Translations under genes and position numbers: made by a program | Notes under the pieces: model-generated | What the model was told of the DNA's origin: nothing | The model's input: the letters and a program-made list of their open reading frames with translations, nothing else | Databases searched by the model: none | Part shown: positions 11,248 through 23,800 of the stretch, one piece after another | Numbering within the stretch: the stretch's first letter is position 1 | How the letters are laid out: every line of letters begins with the position of its first letter | Assembly (NCBI GenBank): GCA_026120035.1 | Contig: JALRME010000024.1 | Span: 1-64,000 of the forward strand | DNA length: 64,000 nucleotides | Direction of reading: 5' to 3' | From: Coleophoma eucalyptorum | Taxonomy: Eukaryota; Ascomycota; Leotiomycetes; Helotiales; Dermateaceae

Positions 11248-12825
11248 ATGCGCCTCGGTCAGAATCTCCTCTGTTTACCGGCATCTCTGCTTATCCTTAT
11301 CGCTTCACAACAAAGCTTTGCCCAAGCTGTCGAAGACGATCAATCTCCTCTAGAATGGCCATTCTACCTTCCACCGCACGTCAAATACTGGCCGGAAGAC
11401 CCACCACATCGACGACGAGATCTCGAAGTTATTGACGAACATGTCCGACTCGGCAGAAATCCTGTCGGTGTGTCGAAAATGAGTGACGATGAAGGAGAGA
11501 AGTTTTTCATGGAATACTGGCAATTCGAGGGGGATTTGGCACGTTCAAACCAGAGTCCGCTAAGACCTAGAGACCGACTGGAAGAGGCGATATTATTAGC
11601 AAATGCTTCAGCAACAGTTCCACTCAAACCTGTGTTTGCGCTCCATGCGGAGTTTCATGAACTGAAGCCGAGGGACATAGAGGGGAATGATGCAGCAGCC
11701 GTGCTAGCTCAGCTTCAGAGGAGAGCTTATGAATGTCCTAGTGGAACTGCGAGTTGCTCGAGCATAGGATACCCGAATAGCTGCTGTGCTACAGGGGAGA
11801 CTTGTTATGAAATTGAAGATACGGGTCTTGGAAGTGTTGGATGCTGCGCTACAGGTTATACTTGCGGAGATGATGTTTCGACATGTGCAGCTGGTTATAC
11901 TAGCTGCGGCAGCGAACTTGGAGGAGGTTGCTGTATCCCTGGATATGTATGCGCCGGCGTCGGGTGTAAGTAAAGACCATCATTCTCAACAACTGAGCTA
12001 AAAATAAAAATAGGTACACCGAGCGCTGTTACCGTTGCAACGACTCAGACCATTACCGCAGTACATACTACCTCAAGTGGGCGGTCTGTGTCTACTTCCA
12101 CAGTCATAATTATCACGACTAGTGGAGTTGTGACTATCACCGCTACTCCGACAACAGATACTTACACTGGTCTTCAGACAACTCTAGCCTGCACAAATGG
12201 CTACTCTGCTTGCCCAGTTAATCAAGGAGGTGGATGTTGTCTCTCAGGAAGAATATGTGGGTCCCTATCCTGCCCGCTAGCCTCAGGTTCTTCTACTTCA
12301 ACATCTACGAGGACATCAACCAGCCTAACAACAACCACAAGCACAAGTGCTACCGGCACTGGGGTGGCTCCTGTTCGACCTACAAGTGCCACCGTAACTA
12401 CTTCCGATCCCACAAGTACAGCTACCGGAGCTACCACGTGCCCAACGGGATTCTATGCATGCTCAGCTTATTACGTTGGGGGCTGTTGTCGAACTGGAAG
12501 AGATTGCCAACCGACATCTTGCCCTCCTACAAGCTCTACCACGATCATAAGTTCTGGTGTTACCGTCGTGGTTCCTGTGGGCACTGGTGCTTCAACGGCT
12601 AGTACTACAGCTGGATCCTGTGCTACGGGTTGGTTCTCGTGTGCGGCTAGTGAAGGAGGGAATTGCTGTCCGTCCGGGTATGCATGCGGTACTGCGAGTT
12701 GCTCGAGTGTTGGGGCTACTTCTACCGCTGTGGCTGCAAAGGAGGGTACTAGTGGTTCGTCGAGACCTGGTTTTGTAGGTGCTCTGTGTTTGCTTGGATT
12801 TCTAGCTGGATTCCTCGTCTTATGA
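11248..12825 (+). CDS. Secreted, probably GPI-anchored protein with repeated Cys modules
   Basis: Exons 11248-11965 and 12014-12825 give 509 residues. The start MRLGQNLLCLPASLLILIA is a typical signal peptide; an ATG 66 bases upstream would only put extra residues before it. Residues to about 180 form a Cys-free region. Then follow Cys modules of the form C-x-x-G-(Y/F/W)-x-x-C...GGxCCxxGxxC...C. The last three (near 12190, 12436 and 12619) are separated by Ser/Thr-rich linkers likely to be O-glycosylated. A hydrophobic tail (FVGALCLLGFLAGFLVL) preceded by small residues fits a GPI signal. The family is common in filamentous fungi, with no firmly known function. I expect a cell-wall or plasma-membrane surface protein. 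The intron is 48 bases. Confidence 0.85.
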
Positions 12826-13377
12826 TGCGACGAGGTAAGGATTATTATCTGAACGAGTGAATGAATGAATGAGCAAAGGAACGAATCAAAGATCAATACT
12901 TTACATAATAACATTGGATTCATAACTCCCCGCCTTGGTTATCTTGTTGCTTGACGTTTTAAATGCAATTCAATCACCAAGGTTATATTAAACTTAGTAG
13001 TAAAATACAAATCAGGTTTCAATTCTTGATTTCAACTATATCGGACATCGATCGCACTCTCAAGCTAACCACGCCGACGGTTAGTGGGGCTAAAACGCGG
13101 ATGAACGTCCGCTGTATCTTGGCGCATTACTGGAGCTACCTGTTAATCGTTTGTACAATTGAATCAATGGTATCCTGCTATCATTGCAGCTTAACATTCA
13201 TACTCGACATAGAGAGTTCAGTACTCTGGTCTTTTCGCAATGACAACGTTTTGAAGCAGCCTCCTTCAACGCGTCAACCAAGCACGCGCCACGGTCTCCT
13301 CGTCAATCACAGTTATAGCATGAAGCTTTGCGACTGAACAGCTCACATCGACAACAAACCTTCTCAGCATAAACAAA
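12826..13377. other. Intergenic, no gene seen
   Basis: Spacer between two genes on the plus strand. It holds the 3' UTR of the surface-protein gene and the Med1 promoter. No supported reading frame or repeat apart from a short gaatgaatgaatgag run near 12857. Confidence 0.55.
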
Positions 13378-15430
13378 ATGGCCACGCCTACTCCAGGGAA
13401 GCCTGCGGTGCCTGCCCAAGCAGTTGCGACGCCTCCAGTCTCAACGCCATTCTCAACATCAAATCACCACCTCGCATTTTCTCCCAAGGGTCCGCGCTCC
13501 GTTGTGCCCTCCCCTCAGCAGTTCAAGAAATCTCCTGCGAACTCGAACACGTTGTATGGGTATCCTAGTGGCGGTGGACATCCCACCAATTCTTCATTTG
13601 GTGCTGGCTATGATAGTCCTACAGCTGCCATGGCTTTAGGTGGAGTGCCAGATCTTGCACAGCTTGGTTTGGACGGAATGGGAACCCAAGGACTTGGAGC
13701 GCTGGGGAACTTGGGTCGAGGCGATGAAGATGAGCAAAAGCGGAGATTACAACATATGCTGGATATTCTTCAGGTGCGGAATTATTTAAGGCGTTGAGTG
13801 AGCGCCTTGACTAACGAGCGTGGTTTTATAGGTCAACAAAGGCAAAATGAGCGAAGCAGGTATCGATCGGTTGGCACAGAGGACAGGGCTGGCTACACAG
13901 TGGATGACAGTTTCTAGGACACAAAAGTCATTGGATATTGCGGCCTCGTTGATGGTCCTAAATATTACATTTTCGGTGGTGCCAATGACCAAGCGCTTCG
14001 AGGTTGAAGAGGTTGCGCTTGCATTAAGCTCTTCAGATATCGTTGAAAGGCATGCAGAGAAGGCCGGCAATATCCTTCTGCAGGACCTGCGAATTGAGCC
14101 CCATGAGAGTCCTCTCACAAAATCCTTGGATAAATTTGCTGCCAACTTAGAGAGGTTGGCGGCACTGGACAAACTGAGCGTGACGCCTGGTCTGAATTGT
14201 TATGAAGCAATTGCTGGAATATATGAAAGTATAGAAAAGTTGCACAAATGGGAGGTTGCAAGGCTTAAGGAGCAAGACAATATGGCTAGCAAGAGCGAGG
14301 CTTATATTTCGCGGACGGCACTTTGTAAAAAGAGTGGCCGGCCTGCGATGCATGCACGGGGTCGGCTGGGTATGGCCCTTGATTACTGGCAAGAAAGGCA
14401 CTGCATTCAGAAGGAAGACACCAAGGAAGGCAGTCGCAAGACATGGGCACTTATGGTTGAGTGTGCTTCACCACCAGGACTTGTTTATACTCCAGCAAGA
14501 GTTTCGGAAAAATGGATATCCGATGAGATACAGAAAACGGATCTCCCGGCGGAGGATCTTTTCTTAGAAGCCACTGGTCATACCCCACTGGACTGGCTTG
14601 AACCAGAAAACACTCTTCTACCTTCCACAGACGCAGGAAAGTCCGATGCAATGGATCTTGACGCGGCACCAGATCAAAAGCATCCGGAAGTAGTGTTTTG
14701 CGCAAAGTTCGATCCACCTTTAATTGTTCCCTATGCCGTCGCCATGCAAATACACAACCAAATAAATACGCCCATAGACATGTACGAACAAAGCACTTTT
14801 GATGGCTTAGCATTCCCTCCTGGTCCTGGAGATAAAACAGAACCTGGCGAGGCAAGGACTATAAAAACAACAAGTAAAGTGCCCGTCTATTCTGAGACAG
14901 AAAAGAAGTTGCATACTCATAAAAATACCTTGTTCATCGAGAAGATAGAGTATGGTCGTACTTTGACGGAATTACCTTTCTCACACCCAAGGCAACTGGT
15001 TGAGATGCTCCCAACTCTTCGCCAGTATTCCTTCCTCCACAGCTTACTAGACAAGAGCTTTGGTGCCTCGACGGAGCCATCAGCTGCAGTTCCAGACAAG
15101 AAAGATATGTCCAAAAGCATGAAGGACAAGTTTGCAGAGTTCATGGCTCAAAGCAGTTTCTCGAACGATGAAGAATTATCTCTTGACATAACCCTTACCA
15201 CCTCCTCGGTCCCACGACTTCAGGTGGTATTTCCCTTCAAAAACAGAACAGCGAACATCACATTCGATATCAAACATGATGCGGTAGTGGAAGTAGTCTC
15301 ACAGAATATTCTTAACGGCGATCAGAAAATGCACGGGAAAGCACTGACCATGGCAGACCTAGGTCGAATGTTGGAGGTTTGTGAGAATCTCGGGATTTGG
15401 GCTGAGTTTGTGAGGAAGTCTTTGGGATAA
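13378..15430 (+). CDS. Mediator complex subunit 1 (Med1)
   Basis: Exons 13378-13773 and 13832-15430 are joined in phase 0 (HMLDILQ/VNKGKMSEAG) and give 664 residues. The N-terminal 110 residues are Pro/Ser/Gly-rich and disordered. The fungal Med1 domain begins around RRLQHMLDILQ and extends through residues such as GIDRLAQRTGLATQW, SLDIAASLMVLNITF and EKAGNILLQDL to a C-terminal ADLGRMLEVCENLGIWAEFV. Med1 is a middle-module subunit of the RNA polymerase II Mediator coactivator and acts in the nucleus. Length and domain order match other filamentous-fungal Med1 proteins. The start is the first ATG after a stop and is preceded by an A-rich context (acaaa). Confidence 0.88.
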
Positions 15431-16125
15431 ACTCTGGCTGGAACTGTTTGATGATTTTACTTGCATAGATGGTATGCCAGAGGGTATTCTACACCCAGCG
15501 AGAGACATCCCACTAGGCGATTACCTTCCTGGGGAATTGTAGATATAGGCAAAGCGCTAAGTGGCCTCCATCCAAATTCGTATGCATCCGAGGCGTTTGC
15601 TTGGTTTTGAAAGATGCTAGAAGGTACTTCGTCAAAATCAAGACCGGAAGCAAATATTAGTCATATTGAAGACACGGATGTTGAGATCCTTTGAAACGAT
15701 AGCCTACTCGTTAGCATAACAAGATAGATAGATGCATAGGAAGCTGAGCCATATTAGAATCCTAATTTCTGTCCAGACTTCCTCAGATCCTCCCTAGAAT
15801 GTATGGGTGATGAGATTAAGTACACAATTGCCAATCAATTCTCACCATTGATAGAAAATCCTTTACTTCTAACTCTGATATGCCTCTGATCTATAACCAA
15901 GAGCTAGCCCGCCCTGCCAACATGCGCTACAGGATATTTTCGACTGCCCCGAACTAAGCGAACTCTTCTCGTCTGGGAGGCGGGAAGAGCAAAAAAAAAA
16001 AAAAGAAAGAAAGAGAGAGAGAAACTTCGCGGGCTTTTCCAGCTCAAAAAAACCCCAAAAAATATATCGGACGACACAGTGGAGTCAAACCACCAGTATT
16101 TTCAACCCATCATTACTTGAATGAT
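15431..16125. other. Intergenic with homopurine tract
   Basis: Region between the Med1 stop and the 3' end of the tRNA gene. It contains an A-rich and GA-rich tract near 15993-16022 and, on the minus strand, T-runs near 16047-16067 that could terminate RNA polymerase III transcription of the tRNA. No coding sequence was recognised. Confidence 0.5.
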
Positions 16126-16227
16126 GGCGGTGCTGGGAATCGAACCCAGATTGAAACGGAATCGTAAGAATTCGTTCGCAAGGAAGGAATACCACAACGT
16201 CACGTGCTACCATTACACCACACCACC
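16126..16227 (-). tRNA. Intron-containing tRNA, probably tRNA-His (GTG)
   Basis: Read on the minus strand, a 7-bp acceptor stem (GGTGGTG with CACCGCC, one G-T pair), a D arm (GTGT/GCAC) and a T arm (CTGGG-TTCGATT-CCCAG) are all present. The A box TGGTGTAATGG and B box GGTTCGATTCC fit the RNA polymerase III consensus. Counting from the D arm puts T at position 33 and GTG at 34-36, giving a histidine anticodon. The gene is 102 nt, so about 32 nt are extra and lie after position 37, where nuclear tRNA introns occur. The anticodon stem is imperfect (a G-T pair and one mismatch), so the identity is less certain than the tRNA call itself. Confidence 0.75.
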
Positions 16228-17387
16228 TAACTGAACCATCTGAGAAGAACGAGTTCGTTGGCTGTTTTTGAAACGGAGTTTGTTGTTTTGCTATATGAAT
16301 GCAATCAAGAAGTAGCGGTGAATGGGTGAATGGTGTGGTTGTGCTAGGTGTGTTGCATTACGTTTAGGCGAGCGAGCTTAATTGCAGCTGGGCTTTTCTT
16401 TTACCCGGTGAGATCGAGGTGGGGGTGTGTGGAGAAGCAGGGTGAAGTACCGTAACACACCATGAACTTATTTATCTCTTTCGGGTCCAAGTAAATGCAG
16501 AGAAGATGCCATAAGCAGTATTTCAACCCTGGAATAAATCGTGATTGAATCTTATCTATCGATCGACCTATGAGCTAGCTTCTTCAAAGTCGAGGAGCTT
16601 GATTGAACCTTTTGCGGTTATTATCTCCCTTTTAACCCCCCCCCCCTCTCCGCACGCCGCCAATATCTCCTCTCGCAAGCTTCTCTCTCCTCTTTACGAG
16701 TATTGCCCCTCTTGTACCATTATCCCACCTATAATATGGTGTGCAATTTCAGAGGATACATGTCTACCTTTGTTTTTTTTTTGTACAATATACTACTGCC
16801 TGACGAATGCACCTTCGAAGCTACCCTTCTTACAGATAACTCAGATCGAAACAGAAGATCTGAGCCTTCAAATGTTAGGAATAAAAACAGCAGGTTTTAG
16901 CTACAACAGAACCCGGTGCTGAAAATGGTGTGGGAACATCCCCATTGATAGTATCAGAGAGAAGAGATCAGCCATCCAATTTACAAATAAGATATACAAC
17001 AGAGGATAAACACTCCAACGATGTCATCTGGTACACTTATTGATTTGTATCTGCAACTTCTTATTCTGATCAACTATCTATACTAGGTATCTTTTATAAA
17101 CGACCAGATAGCCATTCCAAGGGTTATACACAACAACTCGCCAATTAATAATAATATTTTTTGCATCTGCCCGCGTGAGATTCCCCCCTCACATCATCCC
17201 GGAAAGTTGAAACTCTGAACCAGGTGCTTTGAAGAAAGAACCCACCATATAACATAACGCCGTCGCTTGTGGAGTAAACAAACTATCCAGTAAATATTAT
17301 CAACACAGAAAGGGGAAATATTATAATAGGTCGGTATAGAACACAAAGAAAGGACAGAAGAACCACCAGCTTCCTAAGCATATTGGC
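16228..17387. other. Intergenic, no gene seen
   Basis: Spacer between the tRNA 5' end and the MFS gene 3' end. It includes a C homopolymer near 16637-16646 and AT-rich stretches from 16970 to 17350, probably including the MFS 3' UTR. No supported gene. Confidence 0.55.
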
Positions 17388-19454
17388 TTAAACGTTTTGC
17401 TCGCCGTTAGGCAAAGTTTGCTGCTCGGCATTCGTAGGCGTTTTTTCAATGTCTGCCACGGCTGCTTCATCGTTGTTGTTAGGCATGGCCATTGGTTTTG
17501 TTGGCGCGAAAGCACTACGTCTGCGAATTCTCTCGCCGAATATCAAGAAACAGACTGGAATTGGCACAAGGAGAAGCGCCACACATCCCAGCAATGTGCC
17601 AGCCCAGTTCACGCCAATTCCTTTAAACATATATTGTGAGAACATTGGAAATCCCGCTCCAGCAAGGGATCGAAGGAAGGTATTTGCTGCGATTGCGGAG
17701 GCAGCAAACATCAGGTACGCATCCACCAGATAATTGAGGGATTGCAGGAAGATTGCGAGGAGTCCAAATCCAGTGGCTAGACCTGAGAGTGTTGGTGCAA
17801 TCCAATGGATCTCCTTCTTGTAGCCTGTCCAGCCGAACCACTAAATAATTCCGTTAGCAAACCTCCTAAAGTTCAGAATCGGTCCAATAAAATACTTACG
17901 AAGAGACCGACAGCGAATGATATACCGCCGTAGATTACAGGCATGAGACGCCATTCCGGTACTGGAATACCATTGTTTGCAGCAAGCCTGCGGTTGTACG
18001 ATGGCTGGGTGAGGATGATGTAAGTTCCGGCCAAAAGCATGCCAATGACCATGCCAAAGTATGGCAGACCACCAACTCCTTTAGACATTCCATGGATCTG
18101 CTGAAACACGATTGGATAGGCAGTTAGGAAGAGATAAAGCAGACCGTAAATAAATGCCATGTAAATCGACAGGAGAAGAACAATTGCTAACAAGCATTAG
18201 TGGGGTCCGCAACAAACATTCTGTGGTTACTCACGCTCTGTGACTAAGAGTCTCATAGGTCGAGAGAAGTTCTTCGTGACGAGTTCACGGAAGTCGATTT
18301 CAATTTCCTCTTGCTTGGCATGGATACCCCAATTCTTAGTTCTTCTTCGAAGCTCTGCTGCCTTAGAGACTAGGATTACAGGCGGGTAGGTTTCCTCGAG
18401 GAAAAAGAGGTTAAGGAAAAAGCACGCAAAACCCATGATGGCAACCAGCCTGTACACTAATTAGTAGATGTCCACTGACACACAGAAGAATTAACTTTCC
18501 ATTCGGTCCAACGCCATCCAAGATAGGAATCTACGATAAAACCACCAATGAATGGAGCCAGAAGCGGTCCTGTAAAGACTGTCATGGAGAAGACCGTAAT
18601 GGCCATGCCACGCGTTCTGTTGTCGAACATGTCCGAGAAAACAGCTGCTACCACAGCCAAGGGACAGGCACCAAAGACACCACCGAAGAACCGGCAAATA
18701 ATAATGGTTTGTAGATCCTTCCCAGCGGCGACTGCAATTTGAAAAATCGAGAACCCAAACATGGAGATAACGAGTGGGAGCTTTCGACCTCGTAACTCAC
18801 TCAATGGAGCCCAAAACAGCGGTCCAATTGCAAATCCAAGCACATACAAACTCAAGCCAAGAAGTCCAACTTCTGTTGAGACACCAAAGATTCCGGCGAC
18901 AGTAGTGGTTGCAGTTGAGAAAATACTAGAGGTAAAGGCAGCAGTGAGAGTGGTGAAGCCGAGCATCACAGCTGTATAAAGCCTGGATCAAATTAGTCAC
19001 TGGGAATTCGCAACGATAACATCAAAACGAACTTCTTTTTCAGAGGCCAATTCTGCGCGTGCAGAGGATCATCGGGTCCATCGAATTCCACCACATAATC
19101 CTCCTGGTCTGGCAAGAGAGGTGGGTATGGTTTCCCAGCTCCAAAGTTAGGCAATGGCTTTCGGCTCTCTCTGCTCTTCAAACTACGCCCAACCGTTCCC
19201 GTATGTGTCAATCTCCCCGTTTCAATTCTGCTGAGCTCCGTAGGATGTCTTTCAAGATCGCGCTGAGTTGAGACACGGCTCATTCCATTTTCGCGCCTAC
19301 GAATATCTGAATTGCTAGATGCTGAGCTTGAGCCGCTGGATGCGGTGGGGATTCGCTCGATTTCGTGGCTTGGTCGGCCATGTGGTGTATTCGCGAATCG
19401 CCGCGGTGATGCATTCCTCTCATTCCTCTCTATCTCCAAATCTGCCTCATTCAT
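17388..19454 (-). CDS. DHA1-type MFS drug/polyamine exporter with abnormal splice donor
   Basis: Five exons, 19454-19033, 18982-18500, 18449-18235, 18186-17900 and 17840-17388, keep phase throughout and would give about 619 residues. About 130 Ser/Arg-rich cytoplasmic residues precede the first membrane helix (LYTAVMLGFTTLTAAF). The motif PLSELRGRKLPL is the loop 2-3 signature of DHA1 proton antiporters. WRWTEW-LVAIMGF-ACFFLN and LLYLFLTAYPIVFQQIHGM match Tpo/Flr-like fungal exporters. Substrate cannot be read from sequence. Intron 2 (18499-18450) is needed to join WRWTEW to LVAIMGF, but its donor reads GAAAGT instead of GTAAGT, so it is either a rare GA-AG intron or a splice-site mutation. 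Retaining it gives a stop after about 14 residues. The other three introns are GT-AG. The start is the first ATG, MNEADLEIE. Confidence 0.85.
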
Positions 19455-21743
19455 CTTGATCGCGATGAAGGATTGGGTGGGTGACAATTGAAGGAAAAGT
19501 TGGGAGACGGCGGTGTCACGTCAATGGAAACCAGGCCAGACCAGAAAATAAACAATGCGACAAGAGGGGAGCTTGGGAAAGGGAAAAAAGGTTATTTATC
19601 ACAGTGTTGTTTGGGACTAGATCTGATGCGACATGACGCCAGCATCCTCGGCTTAAGCGCTCGATTGTTTGCCGTTCAGCGACTCGGCAGGGCAACTTAG
19701 GAGGGAAGGATGCACAGCCTTGTAAAAAATCATACACAAGACGAACTGAGCTCTGTCCAGCTCATTTTCTTTGGCCTGGCTTGGTAACGGGGTTCCCAGG
19801 ACCCCAGCAGTCCCAGGTGCCGTACTATACTTTATACGGAATATGAAAGTACGTGTTGCAGGCCTAATGCACAGGCCTTAGATAAGCAACGCCATGAGCT
19901 CTGGAGAACGATGCGCAACTTGTCGGTGGCTTCTGGCTTTTCCCAGCCTTTCTACACTCCCTGCAAGCCTGCTTCCTTCAAACGATGTGAGCGCAAGTGC
20001 CCTCCTTCCCCCTTAGCTACCTTACTCATCCAGTGCTGGCCCAAGTCCAGAAGCTTCTTTGGCCCAATTGCGGCCGTACGATATGCATTGACAAGGACCA
20101 GCGGTTGTATATTGTAATGAGCAAATGGAGCAGATGACATCACGGTGAACGGATAGATGGTAAGCAGACGTTGGTAAGTTCAGTGTTTATGCAGTACCTG
20201 TCGTCCTGTCCAACGCCATCCTTGCCCGTTACCCGGACCAGGCCGGTTAGCCGAGTCTTGTTCAACCAGCTCAACTCGGCTTGACCTGGCCTGCGCTAAC
20301 TCCGAGCCGATAAGCTGTTGGGCTTTTGGCGAACACGCAAGATGCTGACCACTAACGATCCCTTCAGTACGAGGCAAAAGCTACAGCGACATCCTCACAC
20401 CCCACCACTCGTCCTCTGGACCACCTCCCACAACTACAGTACACGTCATGTTTGAGGCAGAGTCGAAGCATTAGCGTAGCTGCGTCTCTGAATCTCAACC
20501 CAGAAGCAAGCAAAATTGCACCTAAGTAGACGAGCAAGGAACATCAAGACGCCCAAAATGTGCCAGAATCGTCGAAATCTCTAGAATACCGGTAAGCCCC
20601 GCACCATGCCCGGACGTCAGTCAGCAACACCCAAAGTCCGACGGTGTGCCAAAGAAAAGACCCCCTGGCGATCAATTATCCCGCTTGTAGTTTTTATGAA
20701 ATGGCTTTAAAGCATTGATCGCTGCCGGGTTCGGTGGGGACTTTTTATGTTTAGATTGTTTTCTCTTACAGTACTTACTTACGGGACATGCTACTCTCTC
20801 CCTTAAGCCGAGATAGTAAAATGCTGCTCGGTTCACGATGATAAGAGGCCGTGGCAATAATGTGAATAAAATTTTCTCTTACCTTGTTTTTTTTTGCTAC
20901 TATTCCTCGGGAGGCTCTTGAAGTGCCCGTCTTCTGTAAACTTTGAATACGCCGGTCTCGGGTATCATTGGACAAGAAATGATACACCCTGATCTACATA
21001 GCCTCTCTTTGCACCACAAAACATTTTACCCCGTGTATGCATACCTACCTTACTTTAGGCTAAGAAAATCAGAACATCAAGTCGAGCAATCTCTAGAAAC
21101 CGCAACCTAATTTCACCTCGTTACCCTTTCTCTTTTATAACATCCATTAGACAGTGAGTACCAATGACCCATTCCTAGGTAGGCATTTCAGCTCCGCCTC
21201 CTCTCCCCCGCCACCTCTAGGGTCTCGTGGGGCAAATCCCCTTTTCCTCCTCGCCAAAAATTCCACCTTACCCGATGATTAGGACGAACAATTATATCTA
21301 TTTTGTTACGGAGGCCTTTCGTTTACTGCTGCTATATGCCATGGGGATTTTGTCACTGGGTTGTGTAATTGGACTATTATCCCGTAACATACGTAATACA
21401 GGATTTTCGAACTTACAAACATTTCCATAGATAAGATTTAGCAAATGGTCCTCTACAACCGGCTTCCCCTTTCTCTTTCAAAACCCAACTTTGCAATTTT
21501 GAGCGGCGAAGAGAGATATATTATTCTAGAAGTTGTAACTACCAAATTGAGGATCTTGCCATGTTTTTTTCTTCCCGTCATGTTTAAGTAGCATCAGAAG
21601 ATATAACTATGACGTGAGAAAAGTAGTCTTGATCTGCTATATACTCGGTACAGTACAATACACAACATCCAATCCACCATATTAATCTTACAAGACAACC
21701 TTCAGCCGCTTTAGAGAGGCGCCGTGCCTGTAGCTTTACAGAA
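19455..21743. other. Long intergenic region, no gene seen
   Basis: About 2.3 kb between the MFS start and the 3' end of the FAM210-like gene. There are only short unsupported frames. The sequence becomes AT-rich from about 21020 to 21740. No tRNA, repeat or transposon signature was recognised. Confidence 0.55.
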
Positions 21744-22976
21744 TCACTTGGTCTTTGGTGGTTGAGCAGCTCGCTTAAGTGCTTTTGCTTCCTTGGTGGT
21801 CCTCTTACCGATATCCCATCCCCAACCACGAAGAACCTTCACGACTTTTGGAGTTACCGCTGCTGCAATTGGAACTCTGATGAAGATGAAGGATTTATGG
21901 ATTGCGTATGCAAGAGCCAGCTGTGTTGCAAGACCTAGAATTATCCCATCAGTATCAAGTCTCCATCGCCAGGACGAAGTTGCCCAGAGAATTAAATATA
22001 CTTACTGGCATCTCTCTTATTATTCTCTGTGGCTTCCTGAACACCCCACCCAGCCATCTCTACCCCATCGTTGATATGCTCCTTGCCCGTGATATCGTGC
22101 TCGGCTTGTTTCACCGATTCTCGCCAATCGTGCCAAGTCTGCTTTACTGACTCTGGAATGATAGCTTTCGCGTTGGTTATTACTACATGCTCCCAGTGAC
22201 CTATTTGGAATGTTAGTGCCAATCTAAAAATATCCGCAACCAAGCACGCCGCACAACTTCGCATAAGCCGGAAAAATCCAGACTCTCAATATGAGGCAGA
22301 TGGTTTATTTTCCGCCTCAAAAAGATGGTGCACACTAAAAGTTTCACCGCAGAAGTACAGTATCTCAAACAACCCTCATATGGGATCCAGAATTAGAGCG
22401 TCAAGACCACATGTCCATGATCCACTATGCAACGCTGATGATTCATGTATCATTCGAGCTCAGAATTGCGGAAGCTCGGATAGAACCCCAGATCCTTCCT
22501 GATCCCAAAAACCACCACGTTTATATGCTTGATAAATGAAAAGACGAAAACTCACCAATTCTATCCGTGCCGAGAGTCCTGACCAAGAGATAACAGAACG
22601 GGAAATCCAGCGCACTCAGAGCAAGATAAACCCCCAAAGCACTCCATCCATATTCCCGACTCAATTTCCGCATCCTGGCCCCAAGACTAAGACTCTTCTC
22701 CTCCGCAGGACTGCCCGCGTTGGCAGCTGGATTCGACGCATTATTCCGGAGTCTTCGAGATGCGTGGAAGGATCGGAAGGAGGTTCGCAGACGTTGGACA
22801 AAGGTTTGTGGTTGGTCTCGAGCCAGGGGGTTCTGGTAGAAGGTAAATCGCGTGGTCCTAGCTTGCCTTGAAAAAGTGGCGAGAGGTCTATGGAGAGGTG
22901 CTGGGCGTGTAAGTTGTAAAGGAGTGGTGACTCGTGCTGTCCGAGGAACAGCAGCTGCTATAGATCTTCGCAACAT
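21744..22976 (-). CDS. Mitochondrial DUF1279/FAM210-family membrane protein
   Basis: Exons 22976-22556, 22200-22006 and 21934-21744 give 268 residues. The first 75 residues are Arg/Ser/Thr-rich with almost no acidic residues (MLRRSIAAAVPRTARV...FRSFHASRRLR), a strong mitochondrial presequence. RMRKLSREYGWSALGVYLAL followed by DFPFCYLLVRTLGTDRIG is the DUF1279 core with one membrane segment. After HWEHVVITNAKAIIP comes a charged stretch, a second hydrophobic part (SLATQLALAYAIHKSFIFIRVPIAAAVTPKVV) and a Lys-rich tail RTTKEAKALKRAAQPPKTK. Relatives are mitochondrial inner-membrane proteins such as FAM210A/B and yeast Nat2; their molecular role is poorly defined. Intron 1 is unusually long for this window (355 bases); all junctions are GT-AG. 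Confidence 0.82.
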
Positions 22977-23800
22977 GTCTGCGATGGAGGTGATGATTCT
23001 AACAACGCGGGAGGGGCGAACAGCAGATTTACGCCTTCGGCCAAATACTGAATCGAAGGATGATTATTCGACTTTCCCAGACCTCCTCCTCCTCTGTATT
23101 TTGTGGTCCGCGAATTTGCTTCAGCAGTGATTCCTGTCCTTTTCAATGACGCCTCCTGTATACCCGGCTTTCCGCTACCAACCAGTCCGAAGTCTCGACT
23201 GCAGACTGTCCAATATGGTTTATTAAGCTCGTATTTTGAAGGTTGGGGCGAGAGGACATAAAGAAGAAGATGAGTTCGGGAGGGTTCTTAAGAAGACATG
23301 GCGTGAATGGTTGTGATCCTATGGTCCGACTTCGTCGCAGAGGACTGTTAAAACCAGATTATTTTTTGCCCGTAGAGCTGTGATGCAATTCTTCGAAGCT
23401 TCTACGGCAGTCCAAAACACATATTAACGAAAAACTCGGCCCGATATTAGCCGATTCAGGTACGGACCTACCCGTAATGGTACCACTACTGAAGACCTTT
23501 CAATGATTGAACGATCAAATTTACCAATTACGCAGACTGGAAAGCAAATGCACACTTCTCTAGAAGCCCCCACTCACAAAAAGCATCACAATCAAACAGT
23601 GGTATACAAGAATAATGAAAAGAATCGAATGTTTCATTTTCCAAATCCAGCTCGCTAAAGGCGAGGGTACGAAGATAAATATGTATATACAGAAAACCTC
23701 ATGATACTACTAGTGCAATATCCACAAGTACATACAAGAGAATCGGTCCAAGCGGAACCACTCCAACACGTCCAAGATCTCCCGCCTATCATTTACGAAT
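22977..23800. other. Intergenic, no gene seen
   Basis: Spacer upstream of the FAM210-like gene and downstream of the pectin methylesterase stop. It must hold the promoter of the first and the 3' UTR of the second. Nothing else was recognised. Confidence 0.55.

Noticed and set aside
13774..13831. Med1 first exon read straight through as an independent 139-residue protein
   Set aside because: The apparent stop lies inside a 58-base GT-AG intron; splicing joins the conserved HMLDILQ to VNKGKMSEAG in phase 0.
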